A program made the position numbers and the translations under genes. The notes below the pieces were generated by a model that saw nothing but the letters and a program-made list of their open reading frames with translations, did no database searches and was not told where the DNA came from. DNA of 15,224 bases from Bondarzewia mesenterica (Eukaryota; Basidiomycota; Agaricomycetes; Russulales; Bondarzewiaceae): positions 1 through 15,224 of the forward strand of contig SGPL01000693.1 in NCBI GenBank assembly GCA_004802705.1, written 5' to 3'. Numbering within the stretch: position 1 is the first letter of the stretch; the number at the start of each line of letters is the position of its first letter. Positions 7,422-15,224 of this stretch are shown here, one piece after another.

Positions 7422-9133
7422 ACTCCACGCAAGTCGCTCCTTCGGGCTCTCGAAGCACCCCATTCAATCGCGACTGACTCGACTCGATTCGATTCCGGAG
7501 ATATCCAAACTCCCTCGACCTCGACCTTCTTCTTTTCCTCTTGCCTTGCCGGGCCAACAGGCGCGACGGCATCACCGGAGGACGGGCGCTCGGACCTATC
7601 GGACGGCGAGGTGTTGCTGCCATGCACGATCGCGCACTTGCCGCCGGAATCGACGTCGTTCTGAGCTTCTGTCATGTAAACTGTACTCACGCCTTCGAGC
7701 TTCGGCCCCGGGAAGGGAGGAGGTGGGGCGTTTCGGATACACGCTCAGGTGTAAGTATAGTACGGCCAGCCGTCTTCAGGCGACTTTTCTTCTCGAGACG
7801 CCGATGGCCGGACATCAACACGATCAGCTTGATGCACTTTGGCCGGTGGGCCCATCGCGTCGCTGTTCACGGTCAAGAACTCTTTCGAACTTCCAAAGAG
7901 CAAGGTGCTTCCTTCGTCAGCCGAGGGTATCCGAGTCGTCGTGTGCGTACACTTGGTTGTAGGTCCATGTGTACTGCATGGGATATGGACGGACAGAACG
8001 ATGGATGCTCAGCGCTCAGGTCTAGTAGGACTTCAAGCAACCTTCGAGCCTCCCCACTCCGCCTCGCCAAGTGCTCACACTGTACAGCCCCGACTCCCGA
8101 TCGATATATTGCCATCGGGTCAGGTCGGGGGGCGTCCTCCTCCTCCTCCTCGGTTCCTGTCAAAGTGCCGTTTCATCTGGGCGAAATGAACCACCGTACT
8201 GCATCATGTATGCTATCAGTGTCACAGACAACTTGACTTAATTGTGGGGGGCGAGCGAGTAAGTGTCCGATTGACTGCCCCCCACGCTTCGCGGAGTGTT
8301 TGTCTGAGTCTTTCATCCACCGCGCGCCGATCTCGCTCGCGCGGAGCGATCCCGATGCGCTTTTCGCTATAGCACCGTAATGCGCGTGAGTCTCAGTGAA
8401 GCACACACGATGAGCACTCGCTTCATGGGATGGATGGGTCGGTGAAGTGGATGGCGTGCTGTGGACGGGGTGGATGGGTCCCCTCGATTTTGAAGCTGAA
8501 GCGCTGGGGCATACTGATCCATCATGGATGGACGCAAACTATTGACATTACATTTCCCTGCCGTTTCGCGCCCCAACCCGCCTTGCGAGTCTGTTCGGAC
8601 TTCGTTCCAGCCATCACAAACGACGTAAAAGTTCATACGAGGCTCTCATCGTAGCGTCCTCAAGCTTCTCGTACGCGCCTCTTCGCTCAGCCACCATCCC
8701 CCCCCTCAAAGTCTTTCTTCTTTGAATCCGAACAGCATCGCGACATACTGTATGCATGCACGTGTAGGCTGCAGCACGAAGGCACGTCCCCAACAACGCA
8801 TACACGCATCACGATTTGAATTCAAACTGTACGGCAAAAAAAACGCACAGCCCTGCCTTCGAACCCCTTCGAACCAGCGAGTCTTTTCGAGCCATGGATA
8901 TATGGATCCATGCATACATCCACGGGTTATCTCGAGACTCCAGTCACTTGCCGTACTCGCGAACTCCTTGACGACTGGAACTGAAGCTTGAAGCGTCGCG
9001 CAGGCCACGGTGCATGACCGGGACCACCTGATCCAAGACACTTTTCGCGAAGGCCCCGTAGGGCGTAGGCGTCGAAGTCGAACGAGCAGACCGCAGCGCT
9101 ATTGATTCCAGACCGTGCCCGCGGACCCCCTCG

Positions 9134-9155
9134 CACACATACATACACACACACA
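9134..9155. repeat. CA/TACA microsatellite
   Basis: Alternating CACATACATACACACACACA-type sequence, imperfect. Confidence 0.8.
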
Positions 9156-9271
9156 GCTGTACATATGATACGACGGGATCGATGACGATGACGATGATGC
9201 AAGCGGGAACCCGAGCGAATCGTTTCGTTTCGTTTCTCAAGCTTTTTGTGGAGTCGAGAATTTAGGACTTC

Positions 9272-9291
9272 GAAGCTATGAGAAGCTATGA
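9272..9291. repeat. 10-bp tandem duplication GAAGCTATGA
   Basis: Two perfect adjacent copies (9272-9281 and 9282-9291). Confidence 0.9.
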
Positions 9292-9381
9292 GAAGGGAGA
9301 AGCGGGGAATATTGGGGTCGAAGCACCGGTGGACGTACGTGACGCGTGCACAGCGCCTCCTTATCCTCACCAAGACCAAGT

Positions 9382-9402
9382 ACTAAGCACTAAGCACTAA
9401 AC
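9382..9402. repeat. 7-bp tandem repeat ACTAAGC, 3 copies
   Basis: Two perfect copies and a third with one change (ACTAAAC). Confidence 0.9.
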
Positions 9403-9491
9403 TGGCTCACCGAATCCCGATAGGCTATGGCTATCTCTATCTCCCCGCAGTGCACACATACTTACGATTCTGAATCCTGAATTCTGAGTCT

Positions 9492-9521
9492 GTCCGAGTC
9501 CGAGTCCGAGTCCGAGTCCGA
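9492..9521. repeat. (GTCCGA)5 hexanucleotide repeat
   Basis: Five perfect copies. As a multiple of three it leaves all frames open and contributes to a spurious Arg-Thr-rich frame on the minus strand. Confidence 0.95.
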
Positions 9522-9994
9522 GGCCGCGGGTCGGAGACTCGAGAGGTCGCTGAGCGTTTTATTTTATTTGTAGATAGGCTACCGTGTGGAGGGCACCCGT
9601 GCAGTGTATACGCATGCATGACCATGACCATGGGGCATAAAGCAAGCGTAAAGAACGACACAGGCGCTCGCGAGATCCCGTCCCAGCCCCAGTCGTTCGT
9701 CCAGTGCAGCTCCAAAGTCGACCCCAAATCGGGTCGGCCGTGGACGTGAACTTTGCAGTGGCACTGAACGTTGTGTGTTACCGCGGTGATAGGGCCGGGA
9801 GGAACAGGAGTCAGGACGCTCGGGGATTCGACGATGGCATGTAACGTCGTACCCGTTGAGCGCCGAATACGAATCCCAGATTCGCAGATGCATACAGCGC
9901 GACCATCTCCAAAGCGCGCACAAAAAACATTAAAAAAAACCGAAATTCTACGTATGCATTGGCCTGGATTTATCCAACATTGGTGTGCTGTAAG

Positions 9995-10006
9995 ATATAT
10001 ATATAT
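9995..10006. repeat. (AT)6 dinucleotide run / TATA-like element
   Basis: Six AT repeats followed by AAGAG, so TATATAAG is present on the plus strand. No gene is found at a suitable distance. Confidence 0.7.
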
Positions 10007-10214
10007 AAGAGTACCAGCGAGGCACGGAGAGAGCGTCGACGCGTAAAAGACCAAGACCCGGATACGATGGATGAAACAAACGAGAAACGCAGTGCCCAGA
10101 TAGATGGAGGGTAGAAAGACAGAGGGATGAGGAAAAAAGGCGGGAAGAAGGGGGGGATACAGGATGTAATATAATCGAGCGAGTATAACGTATATCTGAG
10201 AGTGTGTGAGACGA

Positions 10215-10234
10215 TGAGTGAGTGAGTGAGTGAG
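10215..10234. repeat. (TGAG)5 microsatellite
   Basis: Five perfect copies, followed after 15 nt by a GT-rich run. Confidence 0.95.
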
Positions 10235-10505
10235 ACTGCGGGAGTGTGTGTGCGTGCGCGGACGGGGCGACGATGCATTTATGGGCGGGGACGACAGACG
10301 CGAGAGGAAGAAAGACGTCATAGGGGGAAGAGGGAACGCTAGCGCCCCCACCGAACTCATAGAAATGACAACACGCGAACGGGAAGTAAATTTTAAAAAA
10401 AAAACCAAAGTTGAAGATGGTGACGAGGGAAAGGGGGGGAGGGGGGATGGACCGTGGCACCCAAAGACTGGAATAAATAATACGAAAAAGAAAAGAAAAC
10501 GAAAC

Positions 10506-10520
10506 GGGAGGGAGGGAGGG
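10506..10520 (+). other. four-run G-tract (G-quadruplex motif)
   Basis: GGGAGGGAGGGAGGG: four runs of three G with one-nucleotide loops, the tightest form of the quadruplex consensus. It lies on the plus strand, the template strand for minus-strand transcription. Confidence 0.7.
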
Positions 10521-10563
10521 AGAGTGCAGAGCAGCAGACGCGACCAGACCAAAGAGGGACGAG

Positions 10564-10585
10564 GGATGGATGGATGGATGGATGG
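10564..10585. repeat. (GGAT)5.5 microsatellite
   Basis: Five perfect copies plus GG. Confidence 0.95.
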
Positions 10586-11039
10586 AAAATCACGGGATCG
10601 ACGCATCCCTCGCACTCCCACTGTCCTCCTCATCACCAAACGCGCAAAAACGCCTCTTTCCCTCGCACTGCATTAGATGTGATCTCGATGCGCGATCGGG
10701 GGTTCCACGGGAGCGCTTCAGACGTCCGAGGGGCTGGTAGAGACACATCCCACCCGATCGGCTTTCGAATTCCTGGACAGGCGGGGGGGGAAGGGGTTCG
10801 AACTGCGATGTCGACGATGGTGGTGGGAGCGGGGAGGGAGGGGTGAGATCGACGGATACCTATGAATCGCGGCGCGGAGGGCCGGTCCCTTGACCGTGTC
10901 GGAAATGTCGTTACCGCGTGAGGATCGGGTCTGAGTTGTGGAGGTGGGATGTGTGGGTGGAGCGCGCAGGTACGAGGTGAGGGAAGGTGGGTGAGTGGAG
11001 GAGGGGTGGGATGGACGTGATTATCAGAATGCGTGCACG

Positions 11040-11352
11040 TCATCGGCGGGCGACGTAGCGCCAGTAGAGGCCGTTTGGTGGCTGGGAAGGGGGGTCAGCG
11101 GAGAGTACACCGGGGCGATTCACAGAGAGAGAGGAGCCTACCTGAGTGCCCTGCGTAGAATCATCTGCGAGAAGAAGAAAAGGTGAGACGAGACAAAGGA
11201 GAGAGAAGGGCGGGGAGAGACTCACGAGGACGGATGCATTCCCAGATGTCAACGCCTCTCCCTTTTGGATCCCATATACCACACTGAGAAAAGAGGGCCC
11301 AATGCATGTTGAGTTCCCAGATGCGAGTGGAGTTGCTGACGACGGCAGGCAT
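11040..11352 (-). CDS. small unrecognised protein gene with a 23-nt exon
   Basis: Three exons on the minus strand: 11352..11226, 11164..11142 and 11081..11040, giving 63 residues. Introns of 61 and 60 nt have GTGAGT and GTAGG donors and CGCAG and CCCAG acceptors; phases are 1 and 0. The protein starts MPAVVSNSTRIWELN, is rich in Trp (four), and ends PPNGLYWRYVARR. The start follows a CT-rich leader ending TCAAACATG and a TATA box 77 nt upstream, which supports expression. Uncertainty: GTCAGC...CTCTTTTCTCAG inside exon 1 is a 57-nt in-frame GT-AG interval (codons 5-23) with a good polypyrimidine tract, so the real product may be 44 residues. No signal peptide, membrane segment or known domain is seen; cysteines are few, so a classical effector is not indicated. 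Confidence 0.5.
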
Positions 11353-11428
11353 GTTTGAGGGAGGGGGAGACGCGATGCGAGAGGAATGGAGGGGACTGGC
11401 GAAGGGTAGGAGAAGGGTTGGGAGGGGG

Positions 11429-11437
11429 TTATATATT
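11429..11437 (-). promoter_or_regulatory. TATA box of the 11040-11352 gene
   Basis: AATATATAA on the minus strand, 77 nt before the ATG at 11352 and followed by an almost pure C/T stretch, the usual core-promoter layout in this group of fungi. Confidence 0.55.
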
Positions 11438-11475
11438 CGGAGAGGGGGAGAAGGGAGCCGAGCGGGTGGACATTG

Positions 11476-11538
11476 CTGAGAGAGAGGAATATCAGTCAGA
11501 GAGGCGCCTGGCAGGAGGGCGACATTGAAATCAGATAC
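11476..11538 (-). other. intron-like segment upstream of the TATA box
   Basis: On the minus strand: CCACAG, then GTATCTG, a CTGAC branch-like site, and CTCTCTCTCAG, 63 nt in all. It is as good as the introns in real genes here. It would join a short ATG-started exon (11553-11539, MSRPQ) to a frame that runs through the TATA sequence into the 11352 start. Either an upstream start with a leader intron exists, or this is chance. Confidence 0.3.
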
Positions 11539-11552
11539 CTGTGGCCTGGACA

Positions 11553-12094
11553 TGCCGGACCACGGCCGCACCGACCGAGAGACCGAGACCGGTCCGCCCC
11601 TATTTGACCGCAACCAGCACAACCGCGATCGACCGCCGAAACGGCAACCGATCTCAAATCCACGTGTTCGCGAACCCCGTCACCGTTTCTGTGACCTCCA
11701 AACGCGTGTCCCCACCTCCAACCGCTTCACCTCGATATCCATCCCTCCTCCATCGCGCCCATCATCCGGTCCAAACTTCCCATACATCCATATACACGCA
11801 CTCTCACTAAACATACACACATCTAAACATATGTCCCTGCGCGCTAAAAAAAACAACTGACTCCGGCGTCCTTCGTCCGCGACACCACACAGCCTCGGAA
11901 ACGTGCCATCTCAGCACGGATTTGCCCTCAAGTCCCATCACCCATCCATTTTGATCCGTCTCTGATTTCCCCGACCAGGCAAAGCACGCACCGATGGCAA
12001 GATCCTCGCTCTCACCTTCTTTTCTTTGTCTACTGTACTCTGCCATGAAACCGAGGGCTGTCACGGAACGGACGCGCTGCGAATCTCTCCGCAG
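11553..12094 (+). promoter_or_regulatory. pyrimidine-rich region between divergent candidates
   Basis: From about 11640 to 12040 the plus strand is C/T-rich with few G, the mirror image of the purine-rich block to the left. This is what a plus-strand basidiomycete promoter and leader looks like and is compatible with the candidate at 12095. No clear TATA box is seen. Confidence 0.3.
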
Positions 12095-12835
12095 ATGATG
12101 GGCCCACACAAACTTGGCGCCCGGCGTGCGGACGCCTTCGTGGCGACGCCGTGCACCCACTGTCGATACAACACGTCGGAACATCGGGCCCTGGTCGCGC
12201 GCCCGCCAGCCCCTTTTATCGCCCGTCCATCTTCACCGCAATCGCTGCCCATCACCAGCATCACACACCATTTAATCGACGTCGCCGTTTCATTCATTTT
12301 AACGTTCGACCGCGTCGCTGCCGCCCAATTTCATTTTTGTGTGTCCGTGTGTGTCCGTGTCAAAGAAGCCGCTCCGCTCACGTTACGTGCTCGCGGGAAC
12401 AAATTTCTGACCCCAAGTTATGAAGCCGTCGTGTGCATTACTGCAGATGCAGATCCGAGATACATTCCGCCGCCCCGCTTGCACCCGCACCCTCGTCGCG
12501 AACGAGCCCCCCGCACAGTCTATGCACGAGTACCACAACAACAACAACAACAATGATTCCGAACCCAAACAACACCAGATCACTTTCGATCTGCGCAGAA
12601 CCAGGAGAACGAGCTTGCCCTTGGCCCAGGGAGTCCTCACTTCCGGATCCACGACACCGAACAGGTCAGATCTCCGCGCCCCCATCGGCCGCTCCAATCG
12701 CACGGGCTGCACCTGCCATATATGTACGGATTCCCCGAGCGCCGAACGGCCGTCCCGTTCGCGCTTGCCAATCTTGAACTTGAACATTTTACGTTTTTGG
12801 ACGCTCCTGAGTCCTTCTCGGCGAGATTGGATTGA
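12095..12835 (+). CDS. weak two-exon gene candidate, unrecognised
   Basis: Frame 2 is open from 12026 to 12835 except for one TGA at 12554-12556. That stop lies inside a possible 69-nt intron, 12530-12598 (CGA|GTACCA...CTGCGCAG), in phase 0. From the first ATG at 12095 this gives 223 residues. The C-terminal part reads coherently (NQENELALGPGSPHF, then LANLELEHFTFLDAPESF), and the part before the intron includes LTPSYEAVVCITADADP. The middle, however, contains GTGTGTCC repeats. A minus-strand frame in the same place (12787 leftward, MFKFKIGKRERDG) has somewhat higher GC3, so strand and existence are both uncertain. No domain is recognised. Confidence 0.22.
12339..12360. repeat. 8-bp tandem repeat GTGTGTCC
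   Basis: Two perfect copies (12339-12346 and 12347-12354) and a partial third. Confidence 0.85.
12536..12553. repeat. (CAA)6 trinucleotide repeat
   Basis: Six perfect copies; inside the proposed intron of the weak plus-strand candidate. It would encode Gln, Asn or Thr (plus) or Leu or Val (minus) runs if translated. Confidence 0.95.
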
Positions 12836-15224
12836 AAAATGAAGTCGCCTCCCGTGCCGATGCGGCTGACGTTTGCGGTACGTGCTTTGCTCTGTAGCAC
12901 TTGTTGTGGGCCAGAGCGTAGCCGCCGCCGTCGAGCGTTGCGTATTCACATGCAAAGGAAGCTAGGGTTCTATTCATGTACAAAGGGAGCTAGAGCCCTG
13001 AGGCTTCGCGTTTCCGAGGTGGTGCATCTGTGTTTGTTGACGCGCTGTGTACTTCTTTTGCTGAACGCACGAACGACGAAGGCTTCGAAGGTCCGATTGA
13101 TTTTTAAGGTTGCGCGTGCGCGTGCGCTCGGAGGTATCGCCTTCGAATTCGTGTCTTGTTCTGACCGCATCCGCCTGCGCTAGAATTTAAACGGTATCGG
13201 CGCTAGCTAGCTGCTAGAGTGTCTGCCGTCGTGAGTTTTTCTCTTCTCGTCGAAATTCGCTAGAGTCGTGACTTGAGAAACGCTGCGCGGGAGCTGTGGG
13301 ATCCAGCTTCGCGATACGGGTGCAGTCGTGTCGTGTGGCGTCCATTAATTCTAGCCTGCAAGTTCGAATTTCAAAGATTTTTTTGATCAAGCTTCGATAC
13401 GACGTTTGGGCAGGTGGGTCGGTTGCTGATTTGCTGCTCAGAGCCTCAGCGGGAATTCGGGATCATTGATCATCAATCATCATCACGCGTACGATTGGAA
13501 TCAGACGATGCAAATCTACTCGAGACTGCAGGGATTGTAGGTATATATAGGAGGAGGGGGTGTGAGAGGTGGAGGTAGGAAAAAGGAGGGAGAGGAATAT
13601 GTGTACCGATACTATGTGACACGGTCGACGTCCTGGGCCGTGGAATGATCATTTTCGAAGGGTGGCGATTGTGGGTTGTTTATTTTTATTTAGATTGAGT
13701 CTTTAAATGTTTGTGGCTGCGTGCACACCGTCGACGCGCGATTGTCGATATCGATGTTCGTTCCGAACGTTCGTCTCCTGCTCGATCCATGTCATGTCCA
13801 CGTAACTTACAACGCAAAAGACGCTTCAGGGTGGCGTCTCGCGATGCTTCCATAAGTAATATCGACGGGGCGCGGCGTAGCGGTTTGGGCGCTGGCCAGC
13901 CGCCATGATACATGCATACATACAAAGTGCAAACGGGTTGCTGTGACGGGCCGCCGCGGGTCGGGACTCGGGGGTTTACGTTTCGACGGGTGTGTTTGTC
14001 GAATGTTTCGTTCCGCACGTGCGACTCTTCCATGCCAACATCATGCCTCGGGTTCCATCACTTATTAGGCTGGGCAGCCTATCCTCTCCTATCCTTCAAA
14101 GCTTTCAGCGGGTCATCCAACCTTGTTGAACCGCGCCGGCCTCGACCAATCACGATGGTTCAAACATTCATCCGACCAATCCACGGTCGGCGCTCGCGGG
14201 CCCAGACCCAGCCCATACCTAGATTCCAGTGAGTCCATTCATCCAGCAGTTGGTTCCCAGGTCATCAGCATATTTGGGAGGGGGGGTTGTGTCACGCCGT
14301 CCGACATGCACTGTATCCCTCCCCTCCGTCGGACACCGGCGGGCTCGTTCGAGTCCTGGGCGTTGACAGGGCCGGTTCGGATCCGTGTTCCATTCGTCTT
14401 CGTCTTCGTCAACGTACGACGCGTGTTTGTGCGCAAATGCCAAAGCCGGTGCTAGGCGGGCCCATGCATGTAGTATGCGTCGAGCTCTGTTGGTCGTTCC
14501 AAAATTCAACCGTGAGCCCTGGTCAGCGGTGTCGGAAAGTACATGCGCATCCCTCAGGCCCTCATTTTATTTTTTGGTTCGTGAAACTCAGATACTGTTC
14601 GAACGCTGTCGAATCGAACGACGGACTCGCGATCGAGAGTCCGAGACGTACGTCCCTTGTGCAGCTGCATGTCGCTCGACCCTTGCGTGGCAACACGCAC
14701 CATTCGAGGTTTCTCAAACATATGGGTGAGAAATCTACGATTCCCCCCCCCCCTTTTCTTTCTCCTGAGTGGCAAAAAAATCAAATCTCGTGCGTATTCA
14801 GCTGCAGGTGCCAGGGTACGAGCAAGTGCAGCACACAGTACAGCAAGGCAAGATTAAGGGACGGCGCCGGCAGGGCTGGGCCAGGTCAATCTGTCAGCTG
14901 CTGCGTCCCGAGCATGTATACAGCAACTGAACTGCTGATAATTGGCGAACGAGTAGAACTTCGACTCGGACGTTTTACATTTTATTTTTCACATCTGTCA
15001 TGCAAGCGAAACGTGCCACAAATGAAGCTCAGGTTACCAGTCAGGCCGTAGCAGGGCACTCCACGTCAGCAGGTGAGCTTCATATATATACCGAATTTAT
15101 GCAGACATATGCGCGAAGACGGTTGCGCGATCGCCATTGGCAAGCATCCCGCTGTCGTCGAGATACTGTTGCACTGGTCGGCTAGATCCTACACTCCGAG
15201 TCAGCACACTGGTTTTCAGCCCCC
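12836..15224. other. gene-poor stretch to the right edge
   Basis: No gene is supportable. Frames of up to 254 codons are open (14287-15051 plus), but they start without a usable ATG or splice signals and have irregular composition. Landmarks: a GCTAGCTAGC palindrome (13202-13211), TATATATA at 13542-13549 followed by purine-rich sequence, two CCAAT boxes (14146-14150 and 14176-14180), and a run of about ten C at 14743-14753. A gene starting beyond the right edge could use CATATATATA at 15081-15090. Confidence 0.4.
14146..14180 (+). promoter_or_regulatory. pair of CCAAT boxes 30 bp apart
   Basis: CGACCAATC occurs twice in the same orientation, with CCAAT at 14146-14150 and 14176-14180. Fungal CCAAT-binding complexes use such sites, but no confident plus-strand gene follows within the window. 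Confidence 0.3.

Larger units (their letters stand above)
5644..8250. other. gene-poor stretch downstream of the Zn-cluster gene
   Basis: The first 500 nt probably include the 3' UTR and terminator of the Zn-cluster gene; TACATACATA at 6151-6160 resembles fungal 3'-end elements. Beyond that, overlapping frames on both strands are open for 100-244 codons, but none combines a leader, splice signals and steady codon bias. The best-looking patch is a minus-strand frame starting at 7660 (MTEAQNDVDSGGK), which runs into a GCAC microsatellite. A TCTATATATGG motif lies at 6538-6548 with no convincing gene after it. Short direct repeats are listed separately. Confidence 0.4.
8251..10079. other. gene-poor stretch rich in short repeats
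   Basis: No gene can be supported. Minus-strand frames between 9579 and 9923 have coding-looking patches (for example STLELHWTNDWGWDGISR), but adjacent frames look equally good and no splice structure emerges. (AT)6 at 9995-10006 forms a TATATAAG motif with only a 14-codon frame downstream on the plus strand (ATG at 10066). Several microsatellites and tandem duplications between 9130 and 9525 are listed below. Confidence 0.4.
10080..11039. other. strand-asymmetric purine-rich block
   Basis: The plus strand is strongly enriched in G and A, continuing with a break into the gene at 11040-11352 and its upstream part. It holds (TGAG)5, a GGGA G-tract motif, (GGAT)5.5 and several runs of six or seven G. 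In transcript sense for the minus-strand gene to the right this is a CU-rich 3' flank. CT-rich strands are also typical of basidiomycete promoters, so a minus-strand start left of 10080 is possible, but no gene is visible there. Confidence 0.5.

Noticed and set aside
7228..7962. 244-codon plus-strand frame and an overlapping 231-codon frame (7541-8236)
   Set aside because: Arg/Ser/His-rich off-frame character, crosses the GCAC repeat, and overlapping frames on both strands look equally good, so none can be preferred.
8860..8885. tRNA T-arm-like GGTTCGAAGG on the minus strand (also GGTTCGAAC at 10795 and GGTTCGGATCC at 14372)
   Set aside because: Flanking bases do not form the T-stem and no cloverleaf or acceptor stem can be drawn.
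9800..9935. 39-codon minus-strand frame starting MFFVRALEMVALY
   Set aside because: Short, with a hydrophobic start that could be chance; no promoter or splice signals and no relation to the microprotein series beyond size.
9437..10639. 400-codon open frame on the minus strand
   Set aside because: It is made of Pro/Ser/Leu/His/Arg-rich low-complexity sequence from CT-rich DNA and microsatellites; the absence of stops follows from base composition, and no leader, splice sites or domain support it.
12383..12955. 190-codon minus-strand frame including MFKFKIGKRERDG
   Set aside because: Locally good GC3, but it runs through a poly-Leu stretch encoded by the CAA repeat and lacks splice signals. 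It competes with the plus-strand candidate, and neither is proven.
14287..15051. 254-codon open frame on the plus strand
   Set aside because: Begins at TTG, first internal ATG is far inside, composition is irregular and it spans a poly-C run; no motif recognised.

Overview
The window looks like nuclear DNA of a filamentous basidiomycete, most likely an Agaricomycete. The evidence is GC-rich coding sequence split by many 50-115 nt GT-AG introns (donors such as GTGAGT or GTAGG, CTGAC-like branch sites), CT-rich leaders before start codons, and a Zn-cluster protein of a type I associate with Agaricomycetes. There are no bacterial operons, no rRNA or tRNA, no CRISPR array and no recognisable transposon. 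A few Ns lie in a homopolymer.

Left part (1-5643), gene-dense. The window opens with the 3' end of a plus-strand gene for a small dimeric alpha-beta-barrel (ABM-like) protein, convergent with a tandem series of very small minus-strand genes. Three of these (3087-3505, 1952-2701, 1006-1483) encode short proteins with one hydrophobic membrane segment near the N-terminus. All three have a phase-0 intron directly before that segment and a phase-1 intron after its basic or polar tail. This shared structure suggests old tandem duplicates and is the most interesting observation here. A fourth small minus-strand reading frame without a membrane segment (3716-3919) precedes them. Facing away from them on the plus strand is a seven-exon gene (4097-5643) with a C-terminal six-cysteine Zn2Cys6-like cluster. 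As given, it carries a one-base frame break in its N-terminal half.

Right part (5644-15224), gene-poor. I find one moderately supported small gene on the minus strand (11040-11352, three exons including a 23-nt exon, with a TATA box) and one weak two-exon candidate diverging from it on the plus strand (12095-12835). The rest holds microsatellites, short tandem duplications, a purine-rich 1.2 kb block with a four-run G-tract motif, and scattered TATA or CCAAT motifs without convincing genes. Long open frames there, including a 400-codon one, look like by-products of base composition.

Exon boundaries were read by eye from splice signals and frame continuity. Functions are given only where a motif supports them. 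No homology search was possible.
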